From positions 1 through 64,000 of the forward strand of contig NZ_PUED01000001.1 of the NCBI RefSeq assembly GCF_003024925.1: DNA of 64,000 nucleotides, in the 5' to 3' direction. Positions within the stretch are counted from its first letter, which is position 1; each line of letters opens with the position of its first letter. The DNA comes from Paramuribaculum intestinale. Its GTDB lineage: Bacteria > Bacteroidota > Bacteroidia > Bacteroidales > Muribaculaceae. The notes under the pieces were generated by a model. It had not been told where the DNA came from. It did not search any database and saw only the letters and a list, made by a program, of their open reading frames with translations. The translations under genes and the position numbers were made by a program. Shown piece by piece: positions 5,057 through 13,208 of this stretch.

Positions 5057-7771
5057 TTAATCCTCGATAGCAGCCTGCGCCGCAGCTACGCGGGCGATGG
5101 GCACGCGGAAGGGCGAGCAGCTGACGTAGTCCATGCCGAGCTTGGCACAGAACTTCACCGAAGAGGGTTCGCCACCATGCTCTCCGCAAATACCTACCTT
5201 GAGCTCGGGCTTCACCGAACGGCCTTTCTCTACGCCCATGCGGACGAGCTGTCCTACGCCTTCCTGATCGAGCACTTCGAAGGGATCGGTCTTGATGATG
5301 CCGTGCTCTTTGTAGAATTTGAGGAACTTGGGAGCGTCGTCGCGCGAGAATCCGAATGTCATCTGAGTGAGGTCGTTGGTACCGAACGAGAAGAAGTCGG
5401 CCACTGTGGCGATGTCGTTTGCGCACAGAGCTGCGCGGGGCACCTCGATCATTGTTCCTACCTTGTAGGGAACGCTCTGACCTTTTTCTTCAAACACCTT
5501 GGCTGCGGTGATGTTGATCACGTCGGCCTGATTCTGGATCTCCTTGAGCGAGCCTACCAGCGGGATCATGATTTCAGGATGAACGTCGATACCACGTGCC
5601 TTCACGGCGAGAGCGGCCTCTATGATGGCGCGGGTCTGCATTTCGGTGATCTCGGGATAGGTGATACCCAGACGGCAGCCGCGGTGACCGAGCATGGGGT
5701 TGAATTCCTCAAGCGAATCTACCTTGGCCTTGACCTCTTCGAGAGTCAGACCCATCTCTTCGGCCATGACTTTCTGGGTAGCGGTCTGATGAGGTACGAA
5801 CTCGTGCAGCGGTGGATCAAGCAGACGGATGGTGACTCCATATCCGTCCATGGCTTCGAAGATACCCTCGAAGTCGCCACGCTGCATCGGGAGCAGCTTT
5901 GCGAGAGCCTGACGGCGTCCTTCGACATCGCTCGAAAGGATCATTTCGCGCACAGCCTTGATGCGGTCGCCTTCGAAGAACATGTGCTCCGTACGGCAGA
6001 GACCGATGCCCTGAGCGCCGAAGTGGCGTGCCTGCTTGGCATCGCGGGGCGAGTCGGCGTTGGTGCGCACGAGAGTCTTGGTATATTTAGCCGCGAGATT
6101 CATGATAGCGCCGAAGTCACCGTCGAGTTCGGGATCGGTGGTGGGCACCTGACCGTCATAGACGTCACCGGTCGATCCGTTGAGCGAGATCCAGTCGCCC
6201 TCGGCATAGGTCTTGCCGCCCATTTCCACAGTTTTTGCCTTATAGTCTATGCGGATCTCACCGGCACCGCTGACGCAGCACTTGCCCATGCCGCGTGCAA
6301 CTACGGCCGCGTGCGATGTCATGCCGCCGCGCATGGTGAGAATGCCCTGAGCCACGGCCATGCCGCGGAGGTCTTCGGGCGATGTCTCGATACGCACGAG
6401 CACCACTTTCTTTTTCTTTTCAGCCCATGCCTCGGCATCGTCGGCAGAGAATACGATCTGGCCGGTAGCGGCACCCGGAGAAGCGGGCAGACCCTTTGCG
6501 GCCACTTTGGCTTTCTTAAGCGAAGTCTTGTCGAAGACGGGGTGGAGAAGCTCGTCGAGCTTCTGCGGCTCCATGCGGTTCAGCACGGTCTTTTCGTCGA
6601 TCTCGCCTGCGCGGAGCAGATCCATGGCTATCTTCACCATGGCGGCGCCGGTGCGCTTGCCGTTGCGGGTCTGGAGCATCCAGAGCTTGCCGTCCTGAAT
6701 GGTAAACTCCATGTCCTGCATGTCCTTGTAGTGGTCTTCGAGCTTATGTGCTATGTTGATGAGCTCGGCAGCGCATGCGGGCATCGACTCTTCGAGCGAA
6801 GGATATTTGGATGCGCGCTCCTCCTCGGATATGCCCTGCAGGGCAGCCCAGCGGCGCGAACCCTCGACGGTGATCTGCTGGGGAGTGCGTATGCCGGCGA
6901 CGACATCCTCGCCCTGTGCGTTGATCAGATATTCGCCGTTGAACATATTCTCGCCGGTGGCTGCGTCGCGCGAGAATGCAACGCCAGTAGCCGAGTTGTT
7001 GCCCATATTGCCGTAGACCATAGCCTGTACGTTGACGGCTGTGCCCCACTCTTCGGGGATCTGGTTCATGCGGCGGTAGAGAATAGCACGCTCGTTCATC
7101 CAGCTGTCGAACACGGCGCAGATGCCGCCCCAGAGCTGATCCCACGCGCTATCGGGGAAGTCCTTGCCGGTGAATTCCTTCACCGCGCCCTTGAAGAGCT
7201 TTACCAGGCGCTGCAGATCGGCCACGTCGAGATCCGTGTCGAGCTTCACGCCCTTCTCTTCCTTCACCTTGTCCATGATCTCCTCGAAGGGATCGATATC
7301 GTTCTTGCTCTTGGGCTTCATGCCGAGCACCACGTCGCCGTACATCTGCACGAAACGACGGTAGCTGTCCCATGCGAAACGAGGGTTGCCGCTACGGGTG
7401 GCGAGCGACTCCACTGTCGCGTCGTTCATGCCCAGATTGAGCACGGTGTCCATCATACCGGGCATCGAGGCGCGTGCGCCCGAGCGTACCGACACGAGGA
7501 GAGGGTTGGAGGGATCGTCGAATTTCTTTCCTGTCAGCGTTTCGACATGTGCTATGGCGTCGCGTACTTCCTTGTCAAGGCGCTTCACCACTTCAGCCTT
7601 TCCATACTGAGTGTATTCGGTGCAGACTTCCGTCGTGATGGTGAAGCCCGGAGGCACGGGCATACCCAGCAGATTCATTTCGGCCAGATTGGCGCCTTTG
7701 CCGCCCAGGAGATTGCGCATCGAGGCTTCGCCTTCAGCTTTGCCGTCTCCAAACGTGTAGACTCTTTTCAT
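5057..7771 (-). CDS. ppdK: Pyruvate, phosphate dikinase
   Basis: PPDK interconverts pyruvate + ATP + Pi and phosphoenolpyruvate + AMP + PPi, linking glycolysis and gluconeogenesis in the cytosol. The protein begins MKRVYTFGDGKAEGEASMRN and has an N-terminal ATP-grasp half, a swivelling phosphohistidine domain with the catalytic His in GGMTSHAAVVARGMGK, and a C-terminal PEP-utilizer TIM barrel with KVGTMIEVPRA and the catalytic Cys in GICGEHGGEP. It has 904 residues, normal for bacterial PPDK. The frame is open 12 codons upstream (to 7807), but MKRVYTFG is the family start and leaves a leader of about 110 nt from the promoter at 7890-7920. It is the first chromosomal gene beside the mobile element and appears intact. 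Confidence 0.97.
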   Translation of the reverse strand: MKRVYTFGDGKAEGEASMRNLLGGKGANLAEMNLLGMPVPPGFTITTEVCTEYTQYGKAEVVKRLDKEVRDAIAHVETLTGKKFDDPSNPLLVSVRSGARASMPGMMDTVLNLGMNDATVESLATRSGNPRFAWDSYRRFVQMYGDVVLGMKPKSKNDIDPFEEIMDKVKEEKGVKLDTDLDVADLQRLVKLFKGAVKEFTGKDFPDSAWDQLWGGICAVFDSWMNERAILYRRMNQIPEEWGTAVNVQAMVYGNMGNNSATGVAFSRDAATGENMFNGEYLINAQGEDVVAGIRTPQQITVEGSRRWAALQGISEEERASKYPSLEESMPACAAELINIAHKLEDHYKDMQDMEFTIQDGKLWMLQTRNGKRTGAAMVKIAMDLLRAGEIDEKTVLNRMEPQKLDELLHPVFDKTSLKKAKVAAKGLPASPGAATGQIVFSADDAEAWAEKKKKVVLVRIETSPEDLRGMAVAQGILTMRGGMTSHAAVVARGMGKCCVSGAGEIRIDYKAKTVEMGGKTYAEGDWISLNGSTGDVYDGQVPTTDPELDGDFGAIMNLAAKYTKTLVRTNADSPRDAKQARHFGAQGIGLCRTEHMFFEGDRIKAVREMILSSDVEGRRQALAKLLPMQRGDFEGIFEAMDGYGVTIRLLDPPLHEFVPHQTATQKVMAEEMGLTLEEVKAKVDSLEEFNPMLGHRGCRLGITYPEITEMQTRAIIEAALAVKARGIDVHPEIMIPLVGSLKEIQNQADVINITAAKVFEEKGQSVPYKVGTMIEVPRAALCANDIATVADFFSFGTNDLTQMTFGFSRDDAPKFLKFYKEHGIIKTDPFEVLDQEGVGQLVRMGVEKGRSVKPELKVGICGEHGGEPSSVKFCAKLGMDYVSCSPFRVPIARVAAAQAAIED

Positions 7772-7889
7772 TGGGTTGGGTTTTAAGATTAAATTGTTAT
7801 TTTGCAATTTGAATTTTGATATTCTATCCGGTTTACAGACGACCCCGACATACTTCGGCGCCGTCCTGTGTTTGACATGGGAGAGTATG

Positions 7890-7920
7890 CAAATTTAGGA
7901 AAATTCCTTTATCCACGAAA
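7890..7920 (-). promoter_or_regulatory. Promoter of ppdK
   Basis: On the reverse strand, TAAATTTG (7890-7897) is preceded 19 nt upstream by TTTC (7917-7920), close to the Bacteroidota consensus. Confidence 0.6.
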
Positions 7921-7993
7921 TATTTTTTTTGTCTTTTTATGGAAATATCCCTCTCCATCGGCCGCAGAGTCTGTTTTTTAGAGAATTTATGAG

Positions 7994-8001
7994 TAGCTTT
8001 G
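7994..8001 (+). promoter_or_regulatory. -7 box of the rlmD-like gene
   Basis: TAGCTTTG matches TAnnTTTG and lies 18 nt before the ATG at 8020. The -33 element is weak. Confidence 0.5.
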
Positions 8002-8019
8002 CAGAAATTTTAATTTATA

Positions 8020-9477
8020 ATGGGACGCAAGAAAAAAGACCTGCCTCTGCTTGAGGGGGTGGAGATAACCGATGTGGCCGCCGAAGGCAATGCCTTGGCA
8101 CGCATCGACGAGATGGTGGTTTTTGTGCCGTTCGGCGCTCCGGGCGATATCGCCGACATCAAGATCGACCGACGTAAACGCCACTATGCCGAAGGCCATA
8201 TAGAACGCATAGTCAAGCCATCTCCCATACGTGAGGAGCCGCGATGCGAGCACTTCGGCGTGTGCGGGGGATGCCGTTGGCAACATCTGCCCTATTCCTA
8301 TCAGCTCGAATGCAAACAGCGGCAGGTCAGTGACGCTCTGCAGCGTATCGCCAAAGTGAAACTGCCTGAGATCTCCCCGATACTCGGATCGGCGTGCCGC
8401 TGGGAATACCGCAACAAGATGGAATACACTTTTTCCAACCGCAAATGGCTGACATTCGACCAGCTGCGCAGCGGCGAAGAGGTACCCGACCGCGACGCGG
8501 CCGGATTCCACATACCGGGAGCGTTCGACAAGGTGCTCGACATCAACCGGTGTCATCTGCAGGACGATTTCACCAACCGACTTCGACTTTTTGTCAAGGA
8601 CTACGGCAAACGCCATTCACTCCCCTTCTACGACCTCAGGGCACAGAACGGACTGCTGCGTACACTGATGGTGCGCATCGCATCCACAGGCCAGATCATG
8701 GCCGTGATGGTGACCGGAGCCGACGATCCGGAGCCGACGGCCGCGCTGATGGATGCCATTGCCGCGGAATTCCCTGAAATCACGTCGCTGATGCTCTGCG
8801 TCAACACCAAGCTCAACGACTCCATTGCCGACCAGGAGATACGCCTGTGGCGCGGCACTCCGTATATAGAGGAAGAGATGGAAGGACTGCGGTTCAGAGT
8901 CGGCCCCAAATCATTCTATCAGACCAACTCGCTTCAGGCCTACGAACTTTACAAAGTGGCCCGTGATTTTGCAGGGCTGACCGGCAGCGAGCTGGTTTAT
9001 GATCTGTACACCGGCACCGGCACCATTGCCAACTTCGTCGCCCGACAGGCATCGAAAGTGGTAGGAATAGAATACGTGGCCGACGCAATAGCCGATGCCC
9101 AGCTCAACTCGCAGGTCAACGGCATAGACAACACGCTATTCTTCGCCGGCGACATGAAAGATGTGCTCACCGACACCTTCATCGCCGAGCACGGGCGTCC
9201 CGACGTGATGATAGTGGATCCGCCCCGCGCCGGAATGCACGCCGATGTGGTCGACGTCATACTGCGGGCCGAACCACGACGCATCGTCTATGTCAGCTGC
9301 AATCCTGCCACACAGGCCCGCGATCTGGCTCTGCTCGACACCAAATACGAGGTCACAGCCGTTCAGCCGGTCGACATGTTCCCCCACACGCATCACGTGG
9401 AGAACGTTGTGCGCCTCGATCTGCGTCAATCGATCGGGTCGACCTTGCCAAGCGAAGCTGCGAGCGAGGAATTGTAA
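8020..9477 (+). CDS. rlmD: 23S rRNA (uracil-5-)-methyltransferase, RlmD/RumA type
   Basis: A 485-residue SAM-dependent RNA methyltransferase. An N-terminal TRAM domain (about 10-65) is followed by the iron-sulfur cysteines Cys76, Cys82, Cys85 and Cys178 (CEHFGVCGGCRWQH and NRCHLQ). The Rossmann fold has motif I DLYTGTGTIA (329-337) and VDPPRAG (399-405), and the catalytic Cys427 is in VSCNPATQ. Family members make m5U in 23S rRNA or tRNA; RlmD versus RlmC/TrmA specificity cannot be settled by sight. Its 3' end overlaps the 3' end of the opposing CYTH gene by 52 nt. Confidence 0.9.
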   Translation: MGRKKKDLPLLEGVEITDVAAEGNALARIDEMVVFVPFGAPGDIADIKIDRRKRHYAEGHIERIVKPSPIREEPRCEHFGVCGGCRWQHLPYSYQLECKQRQVSDALQRIAKVKLPEISPILGSACRWEYRNKMEYTFSNRKWLTFDQLRSGEEVPDRDAAGFHIPGAFDKVLDINRCHLQDDFTNRLRLFVKDYGKRHSLPFYDLRAQNGLLRTLMVRIASTGQIMAVMVTGADDPEPTAALMDAIAAEFPEITSLMLCVNTKLNDSIADQEIRLWRGTPYIEEEMEGLRFRVGPKSFYQTNSLQAYELYKVARDFAGLTGSELVYDLYTGTGTIANFVARQASKVVGIEYVADAIADAQLNSQVNGIDNTLFFAGDMKDVLTDTFIAEHGRPDVMIVDPPRAGMHADVVDVILRAEPRRIVYVSCNPATQARDLALLDTKYEVTAVQPVDMFPHTHHVENVVRLDLRQSIGSTLPSEAASEEL

Positions 9478-9890
9478 TAATACGGATCGCCCGTCACTTC
9501 GCGTCCGATGAAAGCGGGCAGATCCACCTCCTCGTCCACGCTGTCGAGTTCTATCTCGGCCACCGTCAGCGGAGCAAGCGCCCCATGATACTCGTCGATC
9601 TCCCATCGGCCCACACGCCAGCGGGTCTTCTGCAGAGGCACAGTCAGCGCACAACACTCTATCATGGCCTCGGCATCGGCCACCGGCACCTGGTATTCCC
9701 ATTCATCGCGCTCCGCGCCATGATTGATACCCTTGACCGTCAGCCACGCACGATCGCCCGCCGTCCGGACTCTCACTGTCGATTCAGGCCTGACCGACAG
9801 ATAAGCCTGCGAGATCAGTTCGCTCGAATCGGCCAAAACCTTGTAGTCATCCGACACCACCAGAAATTTCCGCTCTATTTCCTTCGCCAT
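9426..9890 (-). CDS. CYTH-domain triphosphate phosphatase-like protein
   Basis: A 154-residue single-domain CYTH protein (triphosphate tunnel metalloenzyme). It starts with the signature ExExK (EIERKFLV, residues 4-11) and keeps the tunnel basic and acidic pairs RVRTAGDRAWLTVKG and EWEYQVP, with further acidic residues in WEIDEYHG and AEIELDS. Bacterial short CYTH proteins hydrolyse tripolyphosphate or nucleoside triphosphates; the substrate here is unknown. The gene is monocistronic, shares its upstream region with the cvfB-like gene, and overlaps the rlmD-like gene at the 3' end. Confidence 0.88.
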   Translation of the reverse strand: MAKEIERKFLVVSDDYKVLADSSELISQAYLSVRPESTVRVRTAGDRAWLTVKGINHGAERDEWEYQVPVADAEAMIECCALTVPLQKTRWRVGRWEIDEYHGALAPLTVAEIELDSVDEEVDLPAFIGREVTGDPYYYNSSLAASLGKVDPID

Positions 9891-9921
9891 AATCTGAATA
9901 TTTATGGTTTATAAACAACGA

Positions 9922-9953
9922 CAAAATTATATAAAATGATCAACATAGGAAAA
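9922..9953 (-). promoter_or_regulatory. Promoter of the CYTH gene
   Basis: Reverse-strand TAATTTTG (9922-9929) with TTTT 20 nt upstream (9950-9953). It lies inside the short divergent intergenic region. Confidence 0.5.
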
Positions 9954-10763
9954 ACCAATACCCTAAAGGTGAGCCGCCTTGTAGAGTTCGGCGCATATCT
10001 CACCGACGACACGGCTGCCGATACGGAAATTCTGCTGCCACGGCGTTACGTCGACGAAAATCTACGCCCCGGCGACGAGATAGAGGTGTTTGTCTACAAT
10101 GATTCGGAGGACCGCCCTGTGGCCACCACCGAGCGCCCTATAGCTCAGGTCGGAGAAGTGGCTGTGCTTGAAGTGGTGGGCACATGCCGCTATGGTGCGT
10201 TTCTCGACTGGGGGCTTCCGAAGGATCTGCTTGTGCCGTTCGGCGAACAGCGGGCACGCATGAAGATTGGCGGACATTATCCGGTGTTCATATATCTCGA
10301 TGACGCATCCAAACGAATCGTCGCCTCAGCCCGTCTGGGCAAATTCTTAGGCAACCTGCTCCCCTCTTTTTCTCCCGGACAGGAAGTGGACGCGGTAGTC
10401 TACGAACGCACCGAGATCGGCTTCCGTTGTGCGGTCGACTCGCTTCATCAGGGAATGCTTTATTCCGACGAACTGTTCCGTCCGGTCAGCGTTGGCCAGA
10501 AACTTAAGGCTTACGTGAAGAATGTGCGTCCCGACGGACGCATCGATCTTTCGGCCGCACCCGATGCCAAGCATCGCACACGCCAGCTTGCCGACCGCAT
10601 TGCAGCCACGATAGAGGCAGCCGGAGGACATATCGCTATCTCCGACGCATCATCGCCTGAATCGATACAAGCCGCATTCGAATGCAGCAAAAAAGATTTC
10701 AAGAAAGCTGTAGGCCATCTTCTGAAAACAGGCCGGGTCACCCGAGACATGTTCGGCGAATAA
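9936..10763 (+). CDS. CvfB-like S1 RNA-binding protein
   Basis: A 275-residue protein matching the CvfB family (conserved virulence factor B). S1-like modules are at about residues 5-65 (VEFGAYLTDDTAADTEILLP), 70-135 (CRYGAFLDWGLPKDLLVPF) and 145-215 (ERTEIGFRCAVDSLHQGMLY). A C-terminal winged-helix region (about 220-275) ends FKKAVGHLLKTGRVTRDMF. It probably binds RNA and acts in post-transcriptional regulation; the target is unknown. It is divergent from the CYTH gene, with 45 nt between the starts. Confidence 0.85.
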   Translation: MINIGKTNTLKVSRLVEFGAYLTDDTAADTEILLPRRYVDENLRPGDEIEVFVYNDSEDRPVATTERPIAQVGEVAVLEVVGTCRYGAFLDWGLPKDLLVPFGEQRARMKIGGHYPVFIYLDDASKRIVASARLGKFLGNLLPSFSPGQEVDAVVYERTEIGFRCAVDSLHQGMLYSDELFRPVSVGQKLKAYVKNVRPDGRIDLSAAPDAKHRTRQLADRIAATIEAAGGHIAISDASSPESIQAAFECSKKDFKKAVGHLLKTGRVTRDMFGE

Positions 10764-10768
10764 ACCGG

Positions 10769-11707
10769 TCAGAAAGGCTTACGGTATTTGTCAGGGGCGG
10801 AGTCAGCCAAAATGCTCAGATATGAAGCATAACGGCTCTGGGATATAGTGCTATCTTCGAGAGCTTCCCTGACCGCGCAACCTGGTTCATGGGTATGGGT
10901 ACAGTCGCCATATCTGCACCCCGACGAAGCCTTGAACATCTCGGGGAAATAATGCCCCACCTCGGCAGCGTCGAAATCAATAGTTCCGAAACCTTTGACC
11001 CCCGGAGTATCGATAATCGCACCGCCTCCAGGCAATGCGAACATTTCCGAGAAAGTGGTGGTGTGCATGCCGGTGTCATGCGTGGTCGAAATCTCCGCCG
11101 TCCGTAATTCCATGCCGGGAATCAGACAATTGATCAGCGAACTCTTGCCTACGCCTGAATTGCCCGAAAATAGCGAAGTCTTTCCGGCCATTGCCTCACG
11201 CAAGGCGTCAACACCCTCTCCCGTCAGAGTGGATGTATGCATCACCCTGTAGCCTATCGACCTGTACAGATAGCTCACGGCTTCGAGATACTCCTCGCGC
11301 TCAGCGTCATAGTGACACAGGTCGACTTTATTGATGACAAGAGTGGCCGGCACGGCATAAGCCTCGGCTGTGGCCAGAAATCGATCGATAAATGTTGTAG
11401 ATGTGACTGGATGATACAATGTGGCCACCAGAAACGCCTCATCGACATTGGCCGCGATGATATGAGCCTCCTTCGAAAGGTTGCTCGCACGCCTTATTAT
11501 GTAATTTTTCCGAGGCATGATAGCCGTGATAAACGGCATTGCGCCCGCATCGCCGTCAAGCTCCACGCGGTCACCGACAGCCACAGGATTTGTGGTGCGA
11601 ATCCCCTTGAGCCTGAAATTGCCCTTTATCTTCGCCTGCACCTCGCAACCATCGTCGGTAGCCACGGTATAGAAGCTTCCCGTATTTCGTATTACGGTTC
11701 CTGTCAT
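10769..11707 (-). CDS. rsgA: Ribosome small-subunit GTPase RsgA
   Basis: A circularly permuted GTPase that checks late 30S maturation. From [20 protein letters not shown] (312 residues) it has an N-terminal OB fold, then the G motifs in permuted order: G4 (NKVD), G1 ([12 protein letters not shown]), G3 (DTPG). A C-terminal zinc site follows ([16 protein letters not shown]). The frame is open to 11791, but the extra 28 residues do not resemble the family and cover the upstream hairpin at 11729-11770, so 11707 is chosen. The winged-helix gene 11810-12019 lies upstream on the same strand. Confidence 0.95.
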   Translation of the reverse strand: MTGTVIRNTGSFYTVATDDGCEVQAKIKGNFRLKGIRTTNPVAVGDRVELDGDAGAMPFITAIMPRKNYIIRRASNLSKEAHIIAANVDEAFLVATLYHPVTSTTFIDRFLATAEAYAVPATLVINKVDLCHYDAEREEYLEAVSYLYRSIGYRVMHTSTLTGEGVDALREAMAGKTSLFSGNSGVGKSSLINCLIPGMELRTAEISTTHDTGMHTTTFSEMFALPGGGAIIDTPGVKGFGTIDFDAAEVGHYFPEMFKASSGCRYGDCTHTHEPGCAVREALEDSTISQSRYASYLSILADSAPDKYRKPF

Positions 11708-11728
11708 AATCAAAACATCTACAAAGAA

Positions 11729-11770
11729 GCTGCAGCGCCGGGCTTCAGTATGAGAAGACAGCGCTGCAGC
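11729..11770 (-). terminator. Hairpin between the DUF2582 gene and rsgA
   Basis: Perfect 10-bp arms GCTGCAGCGC (11729-11738) and GCGCTGCAGC (11761-11770), followed on the reverse strand by TTCTTTG. It is probably a terminator or attenuator after the winged-helix gene. Confidence 0.55.
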
Positions 11771-11809
11771 CTCTTGTGTGGTTGATATCAATCACTCTGT
11801 CGATATAGC

Positions 11810-12019
11810 TCAATGAGCCAGAGTGATCAGAATCTCTTTATTGTCTTCGCTCTCCTCGAATTTGATTTTGTCCTCGCGGGCGAGCCATCCGAGAGCCGCG
11901 CAGATCTCCTTCTCCTTCAGTTTGGTGATCTTTTTGATCTGCTTGATGTCGAGTATGTCGGCCTCATTGAGTGCATTCCAGACCAGACCGGCCCAACATC
12001 CGATGGTTTCAGTGTTCAT
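11810..12019 (-). CDS. Winged-helix DUF2582 protein
   Basis: A 69-residue protein starting MNTETIGCWAGLVWNAL. It forms a small winged helix-turn-helix (helices in IKQIKKITKLKEKEICAALGWLAREDKI and a wing in KFEESEDNKEILITL) typical of the DUF2582 family, common in Bacteroidota and archaea. The fold suggests nucleic-acid binding, but no function is established. A -7 box lies at 12073-12080. Confidence 0.82.
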   Translation of the reverse strand: MNTETIGCWAGLVWNALNEADILDIKQIKKITKLKEKEICAALGWLAREDKIKFEESEDNKEILITLAH

Positions 12020-12072
12020 CTTTCTTAAATTTTTGTTATGGTAAAAAGTGCATCATAAGCAGTTATGCGCTG

Positions 12073-12080
12073 CAAAGTTA
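12073..12080 (-). promoter_or_regulatory. -7 box of the DUF2582 gene
   Basis: Reverse-strand TAACTTTG matches TAnnTTTG, 54 nt before the start codon. No clear -33. Confidence 0.5.
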
Positions 12081-12135
12081 CAAAAAATGTCTGAAATATT
12101 GTCTTTTACACACAACAAATATGCATTGCGAAAGG

Positions 12136-12157
12136 TTCGCACGCCATTCGCACGCCA
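12136..12157. repeat. Tandem 11-bp duplication
   Basis: TTCGCACGCCA occurs twice head to tail (12136-12146 and 12147-12157) in the non-coding gap between the TPR and DUF2582 genes. Confidence 0.6.
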
Positions 12158-12233
12158 TTCCGGCTGTCGATTGTTCCGTCTATGGAACTTACCTATCCGG
12201 TCAACACCACTGCTCTGCCTGTCAGCTGCCATC

Positions 12234-13064
12234 CTACATCAGAGGCTCGGCTCTGCGCATCGGAATGCCAAGGCTGACGGCACGGCGCGCATCAGCTCTG
12301 GCATCTTCCGGCCTGTAACGCAGTCTGTTGAGCAGCGCCCGATAGAGATACAGCTCTCCATAGGCCGGATCAATCTCCAGCCCCTGCGCAATATCGTCGG
12401 CCGCCTCCAACAGGCTGCCGCTCATCATGTGGGCTATAGCCAGCGACGCATAATGCTCGGCTCGCGGACTCGCCTCCACTACCTTGCGCAGAGGGCTTAC
12501 CGCCTGAGCGTAAAGCCCTCTGCTGGTCAGAAACGTCGCCTTGGCAAAATTGGTGCGGACATCATCCGGCGCCAGCAGTTCCAGACGCTGCAGTTCCGCA
12601 ACAGAAGCCACCGAATCGCCAGCGCCTATCGTTGCCAGCACATGAAAATACAACGCGTCAACGTTCAAAGAATCAATCTCCAGCACACGTTCCCAGTCAG
12701 CAAGAGCATCGCTCTGACGTCCCATGGCCGAAAGCACTTTGGCACGGTTGGATATCAGCACCGTGGCATTCGGAGCCATCCGCAACGCGTCGTCGAGCGT
12801 CGACAGAGCCATAGAGTCATTGCCCTGATAAAACCTCACCATGCCGAGATTTGACATAAGCAGCACGTTGGACACATTGGCGGGTTCGAGTCTCATGGCT
12901 TTGAGAAACAGACTCTCGGCCAACGGCCAATCGGCCTTCGCGCAGGCGCTGTCGGCCTGCTCTACAATACGCAGATATGGTCCGTGGATATCGGCTGCGC
13001 CCTGAGCCAGAGCACCCATGACCATACAACCCGCGACGACAATAAAACATAACAGACGTTTCAT
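12234..13064 (-). CDS. Secreted tetratricopeptide-repeat protein
   Basis: A 276-residue protein from MKRLLCFIVVAGCMVMGALA, a signal peptide with likely cleavage after ALA-QG. The mature part is built of TPR-like helical pairs, for example AKADWPLAESLFLKAMRLEP, MALSTLDDALRMAPNATVLI and QSDALADWERVLEIDSLNVD, so it is probably a periplasmic or envelope scaffold for protein contacts. The frame extends upstream to 13100, but the start at 13064 gives the signal peptide. Downstream is a 214-nt gap before the DUF2582 gene; no partner is evident. Confidence 0.8.
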   Translation of the reverse strand: MKRLLCFIVVAGCMVMGALAQGAADIHGPYLRIVEQADSACAKADWPLAESLFLKAMRLEPANVSNVLLMSNLGMVRFYQGNDSMALSTLDDALRMAPNATVLISNRAKVLSAMGRQSDALADWERVLEIDSLNVDALYFHVLATIGAGDSVASVAELQRLELLAPDDVRTNFAKATFLTSRGLYAQAVSPLRKVVEASPRAEHYASLAIAHMMSGSLLEAADDIAQGLEIDPAYGELYLYRALLNRLRYRPEDARADARRAVSLGIPMRRAEPLM

Positions 13065-13139
13065 GACGCGAATATAGCCACTCGTTGCATAACTACACAC
13101 CGATACATCCGTAAAGATTGTTAAGAGCCGGACAATAAA

Positions 13140-13177
13140 AGGCGCTGTGCCAAATTCTAGGATTTGACACAGCGCCT
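13140..13177 (-). terminator. Terminator of the etf-acyl-CoA dehydrogenase operon
   Basis: A strong stem AGGCGCTGTG-x-CAAAT with ATTTG-x-CACAGCGCCT (13140-13155 with 13162-13177), followed on the reverse strand by TTTTATT. Confidence 0.8.
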
Positions 13178-13208
13178 GATTATGCGGATTGATACCTCCG
13201 GAAGGCGA

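Noticed and set aside
5177-7786. An 869-codon open frame antisense to ppdK
   Set aside because: It has no recognisable domain and mirrors the codon bias of ppdK; PPDK on the other strand is unambiguous.
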